Of a stretch of 64,000 bases of DNA, positions 1-8,740 are shown in pieces. The notes under the pieces were generated by a model that had not been told where the DNA came from, did not search any database, and saw only the letters and a program-made list of their open reading frames with translations. The translations under genes were made by a program, and so were the position numbers. The DNA is from JAWLGZ01 sp041690635 (GTDB lineage Bacteria; Pseudomonadota; Gammaproteobacteria; Thiohalomonadales; Thiohalomonadaceae). The DNA lies in assembly GCA_041690635.1 (NCBI GenBank), contig JAWLGZ010000001.1, positions 248,001-312,000 of the forward strand, in the 5' to 3' direction. How positions within the stretch are numbered: position 1 is the first letter of the stretch; each line of letters opens with the position of its first letter.

Positions 1-1
1 G

Positions 2-424
2 CTGGCCCACGAACTGGGACACTTCCGCCGCCGTCATGTGGCCAAGCGGGTCGCCACCCTGGCCGGATTGACGCTGGCCGGTCTGGCCGTGCTCGGTCTG
101 CTGACGCAACAGCCCTGGTTCTACGTGGGGCTCGGCGCCTCCACACCTTCGGTGCACATGGCACTGGCCCTGTTCCTGCTCGTCTCACCGGTCTTCACCT
201 TTTTTCTGCAGCCGGTGATGGCGGGACTGATGCGCCGGCACGAATTCGAGGCCGACGCCTACGCCGCGGAGGTGAGCGGGGCGGGACACCTGATTCAGGC
301 GCTGGTGAAACTCTATCGGGACAACGCCTCCACCCTGACACCCGATCCCCTCTTCTCCGCCTTTCACGACTCCCACCCCCCGGCGCCGGTGCGGGTGGCC
401 CACCTCTCCGCTAAGATGCCGTAG
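2..424 (+). CDS. M48 family zinc metallopeptidase, C-terminal part (5' end outside window)
   Basis: Only the last ~140 residues are present, entering in frame at base 2. They begin with LAHELGH, the HExxH zinc-binding and catalytic motif of gluzincins. Two hydrophobic membrane segments follow (about residues 20-37 and 48-70). Then comes the stretch HEFEADAYA, whose Glu fits the third zinc ligand (ExxxD motif) of M48/Ste24-HtpX-type peptidases. The product would be an inner-membrane endopeptidase that trims or clears membrane proteins. It is followed 28 bases later by the pterin dehydratase gene on the same strand. It is a partial gene because of the window edge, not a pseudogene. Whether it is Ste24-like (CAAX type) or HtpX-like cannot be settled without the N-terminus; the arrangement looks more Ste24-like. 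Confidence 0.88.
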   Translation: MAHELGHFRRRHVAKRVATLAGLTLAGLAVLGLLTQQPWFYVGLGASTPSVHMALALFLLVSPVFTFFLQPVMAGLMRRHEFEADAYAAEVSGAGHLIQALVKLYRDNASTLTPDPLFSAFHDSHPPAPVRVAHLSAKMP

Positions 425-452
425 ATGCGGATGAATAATGGAGGAGAGCGTG

Positions 453-788
453 ATGGCGGACGATCTGGAGAAGCAGCATTGCGTACCGTGCGAAGGGGGC
501 ATATCTCCCCTCTCCCCGGCCGAGGCCGACCGGCTGCTGACACAGGTGAGCGACTGGCAGGCGGACGCCGAGAGGCGCTCCATCAGCCGGGAGTTCCGCT
601 TCAAGAACTTCCACGAGACGATGGCTTTCGTCAACGCGTTGGCGTGGATTGCCCACCGCGAGGATCACCACCCCGACCTGGCGGTCGGCTACAACCGCTG
701 CACGGTGCGTTACAGCACCCATGCCATTGGCGGGCTCTCGCCCAACGACTTCATCTGTGCCGCCCGCATCGATACCCTGCTGGCCTGA
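453..788 (+). CDS. phhB: 4a-hydroxytetrahydrobiopterin (pterin-4a-carbinolamine) dehydratase
   Basis: Small cytoplasmic enzyme of the PCD/DCoH family, about 111 residues. It dehydrates 4a-hydroxytetrahydropterin so the pterin cofactor of aromatic amino acid hydroxylases can be recycled. The family signature is present: the His pair in REDHHPD and the downstream STH within RYSTHAIGGLS. The N-terminal LSPAEADRLL and the central WQAD/FRFKNF strand are also typical. An in-frame ATG lies at 438, but GAGGAG at 441-446 gives good Shine-Dalgarno spacing to the ATG at 453, so 453 is preferred. No phenylalanine hydroxylase is nearby; rsgA follows after 38 bases. Confidence 0.9.
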   Translation: MADDLEKQHCVPCEGGISPLSPAEADRLLTQVSDWQADAERRSISREFRFKNFHETMAFVNALAWIAHREDHHPDLAVGYNRCTVRYSTHAIGGLSPNDFICAARIDTLLA

Positions 789-826
789 ATGAAATGAGGG
801 GTGGAGTGTGGGTCGTATAGCACCGA

Positions 827-1855
827 ATGGAGAGCGGTAAGGAGATGGCGAAACGTCCCTCCCGTCCACGTCCGGACCATGTCGCCCGCATTCGGGAGTC
901 GCGCCGCCGCCGTGCTGAGGCGCGTGTGGACCAACTCACCGGCCAATCCCAAGCCCCCCTGTTCCCCGGCCTGGTGGTGGCGGCACACGGTGCAACCGTG
1001 GAGGTGGAGGGAGCCGATGGTGCGCGCCGTATCTGCTTGGTTCCCCGGCGTCACGGACTGGTCGTCGTGGGCGACCGGGTCACCTGGATGCTCGAGGGTG
1101 ATCAGGGGGTGATCGCAGGCCGCGAGCCGCGCACGACGCTCCTGGCACGGCATGACGTCGACGGCTCCCAGCGTCCGCTGGCTGCCAACGTGGATCGAAT
1201 TCTCGTGGTCGCGGCCCCGCTGCCCGTCTACAGCACGGAGCTCATCGACCGCTATCTCGTCGCCGCCGAGGCGACCGGCATCCGCCCGGCGGTGGTGTTG
1301 ACCAAAGTGGATCTCCTCAACCCGGAGGAGCGACGTGCAGCCGAACGGGCGTTGGAGGTGTACCGAACGATTGGCTACGACCTGCTGTTGTCCAGTTCGC
1401 GCGAGGCCCACGGACTGGATACCCTGAACGCTGCCCTCCGTGGTCAGACTTCGGTCTTCGTCGGGCAATCGGGGGCCGGCAAATCCTCCCTGGTGGCAGC
1501 GCTGGTCCCGGAGGCAGAGGTACGCATTGGGGCGATTTCGACCGCGACCGGTCTCGGACGCCATACCACCAGCGCCTCCCGGCTCTACCACCTGCCGGAC
1601 GGCGGTGCGATCATCGACTCGCCGGGCGTGCGGGATTTCCGTCTCTGGTGCTTGGCACCAGAGACGGTGGCAAACGGATTTCGGGAGTTTCAGCCCTACC
1701 TCGGGCGGTGCCGATTCCGGGACTGCCGCCACGAGGGGGAACCGGGGTGCGCGATCGAAGCGGCCGTGGCAGCGGGAACAATTGCCCCCCCCAGGCTCGA
1801 GAGTTACCGGCGAATCGTCGCCGAAAATGAACGGCTGCCCGCCCTCGACTACTGA
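827..1855 (+). CDS. rsgA: Ribosome small-subunit-dependent GTPase A
   Basis: Cytoplasmic GTPase that acts in late 30S subunit maturation. At 342 residues it is normal for the family. It shows the circular permutation diagnostic of RsgA/YjeQ: an N-terminal OB-fold, then the G4 motif TKVD, then G1 GQSGAGKSSL, and later G3 DSPG. A C-terminal Cys/His zinc cluster follows (CRFRDCRHEGEPGC). The basic N-terminus (RPSRPRPDHVARIRESRRRR) is also usual. An alternative ATG at 845 directly follows AAGGAG, too close for an efficient site, so the start is uncertain. The 3' end overlaps the convergent motB by 7 bases. Confidence 0.95.
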   Translation: MESGKEMAKRPSRPRPDHVARIRESRRRRAEARVDQLTGQSQAPLFPGLVVAAHGATVEVEGADGARRICLVPRRHGLVVVGDRVTWMLEGDQGVIAGREPRTTLLARHDVDGSQRPLAANVDRILVVAAPLPVYSTELIDRYLVAAEATGIRPAVVLTKVDLLNPEERRAAERALEVYRTIGYDLLLSSSREAHGLDTLNAALRGQTSVFVGQSGAGKSSLVAALVPEAEVRIGAISTATGLGRHTTSASRLYHLPDGGAIIDSPGVRDFRLWCLAPETVANGFREFQPYLGRCRFRDCRHEGEPGCAIEAAVAAGTIAPPRLESYRRIVAENERLPALDY

Positions 1856-2883
1856 CCGGGCGGCCCGAGCACCTGCTCGAACATCTGCTCCAGATCGCCT
1901 CCCGCCCGCTCCGCATCAATAGCCGGGGTGCGCCCGGGCGGCACGGCAACCGGCGCCATGAGCGGCGCGGCCTCACCCCGAGGTGCTACCGGAGAATCCA
2001 CCGGAACGGTTTCCGGGGCGGCATCCTGTGGAGCGGGATCGTCACCCAGCAGGCCGATCGCCCGCTCAGTGGCGCGATTCAGGACAACGATGCTGATACG
2101 CCGGTTGATGGGGTCGTAAGGGTCCTGATCGTTGAACAGTACCGACGAGGAGAGCCCCACCACCCGACCCATTTTATGGGTTCCCATGCCGCCTTCGACC
2201 AGTTCACGGCGCGCCGCGTTGGCGCGATCGGTGGAGAGTTCCCAGTTGCTGTAGTCCCGGCGATCACGGCTGTAGGGCCTGGCGTCCGTGTGACCGCTGA
2301 TGCTGACGTGGTTCGGGACCTGATCGATAATCTTGGCGATCTCCTGCAGGATCACCTGCGTGTAGCTCTTCAGGCGGGTGCTCCCGAGGTCGAACATGGG
2401 GCGCCCCTCCTTGTCCACGATCTGAATGCGCAGTCCTTCGCTGGTGATATCGAGCAGCACCTGGTCCTTGAACTCGCTCAGGGCCGGATTTTTCTCGATC
2501 TCCGCCTTGAGCATCTCCATCAGCTGATCGAGGCGGGTCTGATCCTCCATAAGCTTCGCCATCTCCTCCGGCGAGAGCTCCAGGGAGGTGTCCTTCAGCG
2601 GTTCACCCTCCCCGCGCGGGATCTCCAGGGCGCCGCCCATTTCAATGACGCTGGTGGTCAGCCCTTTCCGCCCCTCCACCGCGCTGGGATTCTCAAAGTA
2701 GTCGGCGATACCTGCGCGCTGCTCGTCGGTGGTACTGCCGAGCAGCCACATGAGCAGGAAGAAGGCCATCATGGCGGTGACGAAGTCGGCATAGGCCACC
2801 TTCCAAGAACCGCCATGGTGAGCGTGGCCGCCCTTCTTGATCTTCTTGACGACGATCGGCTGCTTTTTTTCGTTCGCCGGCAT
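1849..2883 (-). CDS. motB: Flagellar motor stator protein MotB
   Basis: Inner-membrane stator subunit of the flagellar motor, 344 residues. A basic N-terminus is followed by one transmembrane helix in WKVAYADFVTAMMAFFLLMWLLG. Its Asp33 is the proton-carrying residue equivalent to Asp32 of enteric MotB. The C-terminal half is an OmpA-like peptidoglycan-binding domain (SISGHTDARPY, ELSTDRANAARREL). A Pro/Ala-rich tail of about 70 residues follows the OmpA domain. The gene sits 23 bases downstream of motA on the same strand, so the two form a motAB operon. No other flagellar genes are in the window. Confidence 0.96.
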   Translation of the reverse strand: MPANEKKQPIVVKKIKKGGHAHHGGSWKVAYADFVTAMMAFFLLMWLLGSTTDEQRAGIADYFENPSAVEGRKGLTTSVIEMGGALEIPRGEGEPLKDTSLELSPEEMAKLMEDQTRLDQLMEMLKAEIEKNPALSEFKDQVLLDITSEGLRIQIVDKEGRPMFDLGSTRLKSYTQVILQEIAKIIDQVPNHVSISGHTDARPYSRDRRDYSNWELSTDRANAARRELVEGGMGTHKMGRVVGLSSSVLFNDQDPYDPINRRISIVVLNRATERAIGLLGDDPAPQDAAPETVPVDSPVAPRGEAAPLMAPVAVPPGRTPAIDAERAGGDLEQMFEQVLGPPGQ

Positions 2884-2906
2884 GGGTCAGGGGGACGCTG
2901 TCGCGA

Positions 2907-3764
2907 TCAGGCCTTGCGCCCTTTCACGTGTTCCTCCAGCTCCAGGAAGCCGGGGCGGACCGTGGAGGGCAGAACCTTGCGGCCGAACTCGACGGCAATC
3001 TGCGGGGTGTAGCCGTTGAGGGTGGCAAGGATGCACACCTTGACGCACTCGAGGAACTTGGTCTCTTCCTCAGCCTTGTGCTTGAGCGCCGCCGCCATCG
3101 GGCCGACGAAGCCGTAGGCGAGCAGGATACCGAGGAAGGTACCCACCAGCGCCGCACCAATCTTGAGGCCCAGGACCTCCGGTGGCTCATTCAGTGAGCC
3201 CATGGTAATCACCACGCCCATGACCGCGGCGACGATACCAAAACCGGGCAGACCGTCGGACATGGTGGTCACCGACTCCCCCGGCCCCACAGCTTCGTGG
3301 TGGTGGGTTTCCAGTTCAAGGTCCATCAGGTTCTCGAGCTCGAACGGGTTCATGCTGCCGCCCACCATCAAGCGCAGGTAGTCGCAGATGAAATCGACCA
3401 CGTGATGATCGGCCATGATGTGCGGGTACTTCTTGAATATCTCGCTCTGATCAGGCTCCTCGACATCGTTCTCCAGCGCCATCAGCCCTTCCTTGCGCGC
3501 CTTGGTGAACAGGTCGTACATCAGGCTGAGCAGGTCCATGTAGTCCTGCTTCCTGTAGCGAGCCCCCTTCACCAGCCCCGGGACGCCCTTGGAGACCGCC
3601 TTGATGACGTGGGGGGGGTTGGCGATGACGAAGGCGCCGAGCGCTCCGCCGCCGATGATGATCAGCTCCGGCGGATGATAGAGCGCGAGCAGATGCCCGC
3701 CCGACAGCACGAAGCCACCGAACACGCACACCGCGACAACGATGATGCCGATTATGAGCTTCAT
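2907..3764 (-). CDS. motA: Flagellar motor stator protein MotA
   Basis: Four-helix stator subunit, 285 residues as usual. The N-terminal helix is MKLIIGIIVVAVCVFGGFVL. The large cytoplasmic loop carries the charged stretch around RKQDYMDLLSLMYDLFTKARKEG that contacts the rotor protein FliG. Helices 3 and 4 include GFGIVAAVMGVVITM with the conserved glycine/proline region. Together with MotB it forms the proton-driven stator. The start is supported by an AAGGAAC element about 8 bases upstream. In the 200-base divergent region a CCGATAA string resembles a FliA -10, but I find no TAAA at the right distance, so no promoter is called. Confidence 0.96.
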   Translation of the reverse strand: MKLIIGIIVVAVCVFGGFVLSGGHLLALYHPPELIIIGGGALGAFVIANPPHVIKAVSKGVPGLVKGARYRKQDYMDLLSLMYDLFTKARKEGLMALENDVEEPDQSEIFKKYPHIMADHHVVDFICDYLRLMVGGSMNPFELENLMDLELETHHHEAVGPGESVTTMSDGLPGFGIVAAVMGVVITMGSLNEPPEVLGLKIGAALVGTFLGILLAYGFVGPMAAALKHKAEEETKFLECVKVCILATLNGYTPQIAVEFGRKVLPSTVRPGFLELEEHVKGRKA

Positions 3765-3987
3765 CGACCGGGTTCCTTATTACTCCTGATGTTCCCTCAA
3801 ACTCAAAGCCGGCGCGGCTTATCGGAGTTCGGCTGCACCCGGCGGTGCCCGAACAGGGGAAAAGCGAGCGGGAATAGTCGCATTTCACTCAAATCCACGC
3901 AAGCACACGGCTCCCTTCCAAACACTATGTCTTACCTACCATTCCATTCCATAATACAAATCTTGCGTTGCGGCAGGAGTGGGAGGG

Positions 3988-5475
3988 ATGCCGAAAGCCC
4001 TTAACAAATGGGTGGATCGCCTCGAAGGGGCGGAGTTGCCTGCGCTCGACCAGAATCTGGAAATCCTGGCGCGGCTCTCCCTTGACGAGAACGTGCCGGT
4101 GGAACGGCTGGCGGCGGTCATCGAGCGGGATCCGGCACTGACCATCCGGTTGCTGAGACAGGTCAGTGCAGTGGACCACAAGCACCTGCGCACCGAAGTG
4201 ACCACCGTCACCCATGCGGTGATGATGCTGGGACTCAGCCGGGTGCGTGATCTCCACCGGGGCGTGCCGACGATGGGAACCGTGAAGGAACCACTGGTGC
4301 GCCGCCATCTGCTGGAGTCCTGTTCCCACGCCTATCACGCCGCCACACAGGCCTACGACTGGGCGCGGCTGCGCAAGGATATGGAGCCGGACGAGATCTT
4401 CATGGTCACCCTGCTCCACAACGTGGGCGAGATGCTGTTGTGGCGCTTCGCGCCGAAGAAGATGCTCCAGATCGAGACCCTGACCCAGCACGAGGGCATG
4501 GAGCCGGAGGAGGCCCAGTACGTGGTGCTCGGCTTCGGCCTCGATCAGCTCACCATGGGACTGGCCCAACGCTGGCGGTTGCCCAGCCTGCTGATCGACA
4601 GCCTGCACCCGGAAAACGCCCAGAAGCACCGTGTGCTCGGCATCATGCTGGCGGTGCAACTCGCCCGCAAGGCGCGCCGCGGGTGGTACCGTCCTTCGGT
4701 CACCTCGGTCCTGGAACAGGCCACCGAGTATCTGCACCGCGACCTGGACGAGATCACCCGGCGGATACACATGACGGCTGTCGAAGCGGCCCGCGCCAGC
4801 GAGGAGTACCAGGCCCTGCCGGCCGCGGCGCTGCTTCTGCTGCCGCCCGGGGCACCGGTCATCACCGTCGCCCGGCAGAAACCGGGCGAGGTGAAGCCGG
4901 CGGCAGGGCAAGCCGCAACGGGCGATGGACGGCCGCCGCCCTTCTGCCTGGCCCCGAGAACCGACGTGTTCCGCCGGAGCTACGCCGCGCTCGGCAACCT
5001 CGATGGCGAATTGTCACTGCATCAGGCGCTGGCGATCGCCATGGAGGGTATGCACGACGGACTGGGACTCAACCGGGTGGTGTTCGCCATGCTGACCCCG
5101 GACCGCGGCGAGCTGAAGGCGCGCAGCATCCTCGGTAGCGACAACGACCCGCTGTTCAACCGCTTCGCCATCGACATTGACGGTGTCAACCTCTTCGCGC
5201 GGCTGCTGGACAAGCCCCAGGCAATCTGGGTGAACGACGGCAATCGCGCCCGTTTCTGGCCGCTGGTGCCGAACAACGTCCAGAAGCTGATCCGCATCAA
5301 CAGCTTTTTTGCGATGTCGGTGTTCGTGAAGGGTAAACCGGTGGGGATCTTCTACGCCGACCGCCATACGCAGGCCTGCACCCTGGAGGAGGCGACCTAC
5401 AAGCGGTTCAAGGGGATCGCAGGTCAGGCAGCGGCGACGATGGAACGGATATCGAACAACAAACCTGAACAGTAA
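3988..5475 (+). CDS. HDOD domain protein with C-terminal GAF-like domain
   Basis: Cytoplasmic signalling protein of 495 residues. The N-terminal half (about 20-235) is an HDOD domain: PALTIRLLRQVSAVD, a THAVMMLGLSRVRDL helix and LLHNVGEMLLW. It looks like a degenerate HD phosphohydrolase without a full HD metal-binding set. A Pro-rich linker near 275-310 joins a C-terminal GAF-like segment (about 325-490, with LSLHQALAIAMEGMHDGLGLNRVVFAML and FVKGKPVGIFYADR). HDOD-GAF proteins are often linked to c-di-GMP, motility or surface attachment, and its position divergent from motAB fits that. A GTG at 3979 is possible, but CAGGAG at 3974-3978 is well placed for the ATG at 3988. Confidence 0.85.
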   Translation: MPKALNKWVDRLEGAELPALDQNLEILARLSLDENVPVERLAAVIERDPALTIRLLRQVSAVDHKHLRTEVTTVTHAVMMLGLSRVRDLHRGVPTMGTVKEPLVRRHLLESCSHAYHAATQAYDWARLRKDMEPDEIFMVTLLHNVGEMLLWRFAPKKMLQIETLTQHEGMEPEEAQYVVLGFGLDQLTMGLAQRWRLPSLLIDSLHPENAQKHRVLGIMLAVQLARKARRGWYRPSVTSVLEQATEYLHRDLDEITRRIHMTAVEAARASEEYQALPAAALLLLPPGAPVITVARQKPGEVKPAAGQAATGDGRPPPFCLAPRTDVFRRSYAALGNLDGELSLHQALAIAMEGMHDGLGLNRVVFAMLTPDRGELKARSILGSDNDPLFNRFAIDIDGVNLFARLLDKPQAIWVNDGNRARFWPLVPNNVQKLIRINSFFAMSVFVKGKPVGIFYADRHTQACTLEEATYKRFKGIAGQAAATMERISNNKPEQ

Positions 5476-5476
5476 A

Positions 5477-5533
5477 TTCACCTCAGAGACACAGAGAATA
5501 CGGCCCTCAGGTCCTCCGTGTCTCTGAGGTGAA
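5477..5533. repeat. Inverted repeat between convergent genes, possible bidirectional terminator
   Basis: A perfect 16-base inverted repeat, TTCACCTCAGAGACAC at 5477-5492 and its complement at 5518-5533, has a 25-base loop. It lies exactly between the stop of the HDOD gene and the stop of recR. It has no T-run, so factor-independent termination is uncertain. The core CAGAGACACAGAGA resembles the GCAGAGG-type repeats at 32.9 kb and 50.0 kb. Confidence 0.7.
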
Positions 5534-5547
5534 CTCAATATGGATTG

Positions 5548-6162
5548 TTATCCCAACTCCCGCCGGCCGTTGAAGGCGTGCGACAGTGTGCCGCTGTCCA
5601 CGTAACCCAGTTCGCCGCCCAGGGGAATGCCGTGGGCGAGCCGCGTCACCCGGATGCCGCGCGCGGCGACCATCTCGCCGATGAAGTGGGCGGTCGCCTC
5701 CCCCTCCACGGTCGAACCGGTGGCGAGGATGATCTCCTTGACCTCGCCGCCATCGAGTCGCGCCTCCAGCCGATCCAGACCGATCTCCTCCGGCCCGATG
5801 CCGTCCAGGGGCGACAGATGGCCCATCAGTACGAAATAGAGCCCGCGAAAACCGGTAGCCTGCTCCATCGCCTGCACATCCAGCGGCGACTCCACCACGC
5901 AGAGCAGCGAGCGGTCCCGCCGCACATCGGCGCAGGTTTGGCAGGTCTCGGTTTCGCTCAGGGTGCGGCACTGGCCGCACCGGCCGATCTTCTCTGCCGC
6001 CTCACGCAGCGCATCGGCCAGTCGCACAGCCCCCTCCCGATCCCGTTCCAACAGGTGGAAGGCCATGCGTTGGGCCGACTTGGGGCCGACCCCGGGGAGG
6101 CAACGCAGCGCCTCGGTCAGACGGTTGAGCAGCGGGGGGAGTGTGGACATCCGGGTTTGCAT
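5548..6162 (-). CDS. recR: Recombination mediator protein RecR
   Basis: Cytoplasmic DNA-binding protein that acts with RecO (and RecF) to load RecA on SSB-coated gaps. It has about 204 residues. Domains in order: an N-terminal HhH region (LPGVGPKSAQRMAFHLL), a four-Cys zinc finger (CGQCRTLSETETCQTC), and a Toprim domain (LLCVVESPLDVQAME through ATGSTVEGEATAHFI). It ends in the usual region (PLGGELGYVDSGTLSHAF). A start at 6150 (MSTLPPLL) is as likely as 6162. It is third in the conserved dnaX-ybaB-recR order, but the gap from ybaB is unusually long (about 240 bases) and holds an inverted repeat. Confidence 0.96.
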   Translation of the reverse strand: MQTRMSTLPPLLNRLTEALRCLPGVGPKSAQRMAFHLLERDREGAVRLADALREAAEKIGRCGQCRTLSETETCQTCADVRRDRSLLCVVESPLDVQAMEQATGFRGLYFVLMGHLSPLDGIGPEEIGLDRLEARLDGGEVKEIILATGSTVEGEATAHFIGEMVAARGIRVTRLAHGIPLGGELGYVDSGTLSHAFNGRRELG

Positions 6163-6180
6163 TTACCTTAAGGAAATTGC

Positions 6181-6371
6181 TCTCGCAAAGAGCGCCAAGC
6201 ACGCCAAGAATTCAGTTCATTTCACTTCGGGACAGACCGCCAGGTTTAACGCATGTCCGGTCCTTGAAACCATTTGCCTGCAAAACTTGCCGGCCGGCCC
6301 AAAACCCCGGTTCCTGGTGGTAGGTGCGGGTTGATCGTCTTTCCCTTTGCGTGCTCGGCGTCTTTGCGAGA
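6181..6371. repeat. Inverted pair of short intergenic repeats between ybaB and recR
   Basis: A copy of TCTCGCAAAGAGCGCCAAGC-type sequence at 6181-6210 is mirrored by its near-complement at 6341-6371 (TTTGCGTGCTCGGCG then TCTTTGCGAGA). The arms enclose about 130 bases with no gene. Transcripts running from ybaB into recR would pass through this potential long hairpin. The arms have the appearance of a dispersed intergenic repeat family. Confidence 0.65.
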
Positions 6372-6403
6372 GGAGCTTTTCTTCGCGATCTCTACAACGA
6401 AGT

Positions 6404-6727
6404 TCAAAATGGGAATTTCATCCCGCCGGGCAGGTTGAGGCCGGCGGTGAGACCGGACATGCGCTCCTGGGAGGTCTTCTCCAGCTGGCGTACCGCGTCG
6501 TTCACCGCCGCCGCCACCAGATCCTCCAGCATCTCCTTGTCATCCTGCATCAGGCTGTCGTCGATGCTGACCCGCTTGAGGTCGTGACGGCCGGTCATCA
6601 CCACGCTGACCATGCCGCCGCCCGCCTGACCGGTGACCTCCATGTTGGCGAGCTCTTCCTGCAGACGCTGCATGTCCTCCTGCATCTTCTGCGCCTGCTT
6701 CATCAGATTGCCAATTCCACCTTTCAT
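6404..6727 (-). CDS. ybaB: YbaB/EbfC family nucleoid-associated protein
   Basis: Small (107 residues) dimeric DNA-binding protein found across bacteria between dnaX and recR. Diagnostic sequence includes the N-terminal GGIGNLMKQAQKMQEDMQRLQEEL, the VTGQAGGGMVSVVMTGRHDLKRVSID core and the LVAAAVNDAVRQLE helix. The C-terminus GLTAGLNLPGGMKFPF is also classic. It follows dnaX by 67 bases on the same strand. Confidence 0.95.
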   Translation of the reverse strand: MKGGIGNLMKQAQKMQEDMQRLQEELANMEVTGQAGGGMVSVVMTGRHDLKRVSIDDSLMQDDKEMLEDLVAAAVNDAVRQLEKTSQERMSGLTAGLNLPGGMKFPF

Positions 6728-6794
6728 GAAAAAACCTCGTTCGGAAAAGAGTTGGTTGCAAACAGTTTATAAGTTCTCGCCCATCGGGGACTCG

Positions 6795-8519
6795 TCAGTC
6801 GATCGGCCGCACACTGCCCGCCACGATCTCGCCGTCGAACCGCTCGACGAGCCCCTGCACGTTCGGGTCCTCGGCAAAGGCCGCCTCCGCCGTCTGCTGC
6901 CGCTCGTCGGCGCGCCGCCGCGCCACCTGGTTCGGGGTCTCCCCCGCCGCCTCACCGACGGAGATCGTCAACCGCAACGGCCGCCCCAGATACTCCTCCA
7001 GCGCCTGACGCAGCGCCTCGCGCCGCTGGTCGCCCAGCAACTGCTCAAAGCTCTTCGACAGCACCAGCGCGATATGCTCCCGATCCGTGGAGGCGAGTGT
7101 GCAATGCATGGCGAGTTGGCGCGACATGCCGGCCAACGGCAGGGCCGCCGCCAGTACCGGCCAGTCCAGATCCTTCGACTCTACCACCGCCGGCCTGGAA
7201 GCTTCGGTTCGGGTGGCCGGTTCGCCGCACACCGCCGGTTCCGCGGTCGGTTCCGGCGCCCTGTGCGGGCGCGGTGGCTCGGCGGGTAGCGTCGGTCGGC
7301 TCTCCCGCGCGGACGACTCGGGGGTGGATTCATGGGCGGGCACGGGGGGCCGGGCCGATTCGGCAGAGCGCGCCGGTGCCGCGGGTGCGGCCGGCGAGGC
7401 TCCGGTCCGCTTCCGGGCCCCGGCACCCGGTCCCGCATCGCCCTCCGGCCGGAATGCCAGCATCCGCAGCAGCACCATTTCAAAGCCGGTGCGCGGGTCC
7501 GGCGCCAGGGGCAGATCGCGGGTGCCGATGATGCCGATCTGATAGAAAAGCTGCACATCCTCCGGCGCGAGCCGCCGTGCCAGTGCGGAGACCGCCTCCG
7601 CCTCCTCGCCCGCACCCGCCTCCGGCACCGCCTGCACCAGGGCAACCCGGTGCAGCGTGGAGTTGAGTTCCGTCAGCACACCGGCGAAATCGGGGGCCTG
7701 CTCCGCCAGTTGACCCGCCTCCGCCAGCAGTCTCGCACCCTCCCGATCGGCCAGGGCGTCGAGTAGGGCGAAGATACGATCCCGGTCGATGGTGCCGAGC
7801 ATCTCGCGCACCTCGCCCGCCCCCAGCCGCCCGCCGCCGAAGGCGATCGCCTGATCGAGCAGGCTCAGGGCGTCGCGCATGCTGCCGTCCGCAGCGCGGG
7901 CGATCGCCGTCAGGGCGGCCGGCTCGCTCTCCACCCCCTCCGCTTCCATGATGCGGGCGAGGTGATCGCGAATCGACTCCAGCGGCAGCCGCTTCAGATT
8001 GAACTGGAGGCAGCGGGAGAGGATGGTCACCGGCAACTTCTGCGGATCGGTGGTGGCCAGCAGGAACTTCACGTGGGGCGGCGGCTCCTCCAGGGTCTTC
8101 AGGAGCGCGTTGAAGCTGTGGGTGGAGAGCATGTGCACCTCGTCGACGAGGTACACCTTGTAGCGGGCGCGGGTGGGGGCGTACTGCACGTTGTCCAGCA
8201 GTTCGCGGGTGTCCTCCACCTTGGTACGGGAGGCCGCATCCACCTCGATGAGGTCCACAAAACGCCCCTCGTCGATCTCCCGGCAGGCGCTGCATTCGCC
8301 GCAGGGGGAGGAGGTCGGCCCCTTCTCACAGTTGAGTGACTTGGCGAGTAGGCGGGCGATGGTGGTCTTGCCCACCCCGCGGGTGCCGGTAAACAGAAAG
8401 GCGTGGTGCAGCCGATCGTTGTCCAGCGCGTTGATCAGCGCGCGCAACACATGCTCCTGCCCCACCATCTCGGGGAAAGAACGGGGACGCCACTTGCGTG
8501 CGAGGACCTGATAGCTCAT
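6795..8519 (-). CDS. dnaX: DNA polymerase III subunit gamma/tau
   Basis: Clamp-loader ATPase of the replicative polymerase, 574 residues from the ATG at 8519 (MSYQVLARKWRP, the standard N-terminus). Upstream in-frame codons run into the 4.5S RNA gene and are not coding. Walker A GTRGVGKTT is at about 45-53. The zinc module CX8CXXCXXC (CEKGPTSSPCGECSAC) is at about 64-79, followed by the DEVHMLS Walker B and the sensor region. A Pro/Ala/Glu-rich linker (about 375-455) leads to the tau-specific C-terminal domain. I see no A-rich slippery heptamer of the E. coli kind, so production of a gamma form by frameshifting is not evident here. Confidence 0.96.
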   Translation of the reverse strand: MSYQVLARKWRPRSFPEMVGQEHVLRALINALDNDRLHHAFLFTGTRGVGKTTIARLLAKSLNCEKGPTSSPCGECSACREIDEGRFVDLIEVDAASRTKVEDTRELLDNVQYAPTRARYKVYLVDEVHMLSTHSFNALLKTLEEPPPHVKFLLATTDPQKLPVTILSRCLQFNLKRLPLESIRDHLARIMEAEGVESEPAALTAIARAADGSMRDALSLLDQAIAFGGGRLGAGEVREMLGTIDRDRIFALLDALADREGARLLAEAGQLAEQAPDFAGVLTELNSTLHRVALVQAVPEAGAGEEAEAVSALARRLAPEDVQLFYQIGIIGTRDLPLAPDPRTGFEMVLLRMLAFRPEGDAGPGAGARKRTGASPAAPAAPARSAESARPPVPAHESTPESSARESRPTLPAEPPRPHRAPEPTAEPAVCGEPATRTEASRPAVVESKDLDWPVLAAALPLAGMSRQLAMHCTLASTDREHIALVLSKSFEQLLGDQRREALRQALEEYLGRPLRLTISVGEAAGETPNQVARRRADERQQTAEAAFAEDPNVQGLVERFDGEIVAGSVRPID

Positions 8520-8740
8520 GGGCGGAAGCGATGCGGCGGAAAAGCGGCAGTATACCGGAGCGCCCCCGCGGCTTATACCGGCGATACCACTATTGGGGGC
8601 ACCCAGGCACGGGCTTGCCGCGGCACACGGATGTGCCGCCATTTCCGGCGCGTAGCGGCAGAAATGTGAGGAAACCGGAACCCACGTTTTCGGTTTCCGG
8701 GTCGGGGAAGTCCCGGATGGACCTGTCCCGACTTCAATAA

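Noticed and set aside
3780..3888. FliA-type promoter for motA
   Set aside because: A CCGATAA string is present, but I could not find TAAA at the proper spacing, so the match is incomplete.
6795..8519. Programmed frameshift site producing DnaX gamma
   Set aside because: No run of six or more A followed by G, nor a similar slippery heptamer, is visible in the coding strand.
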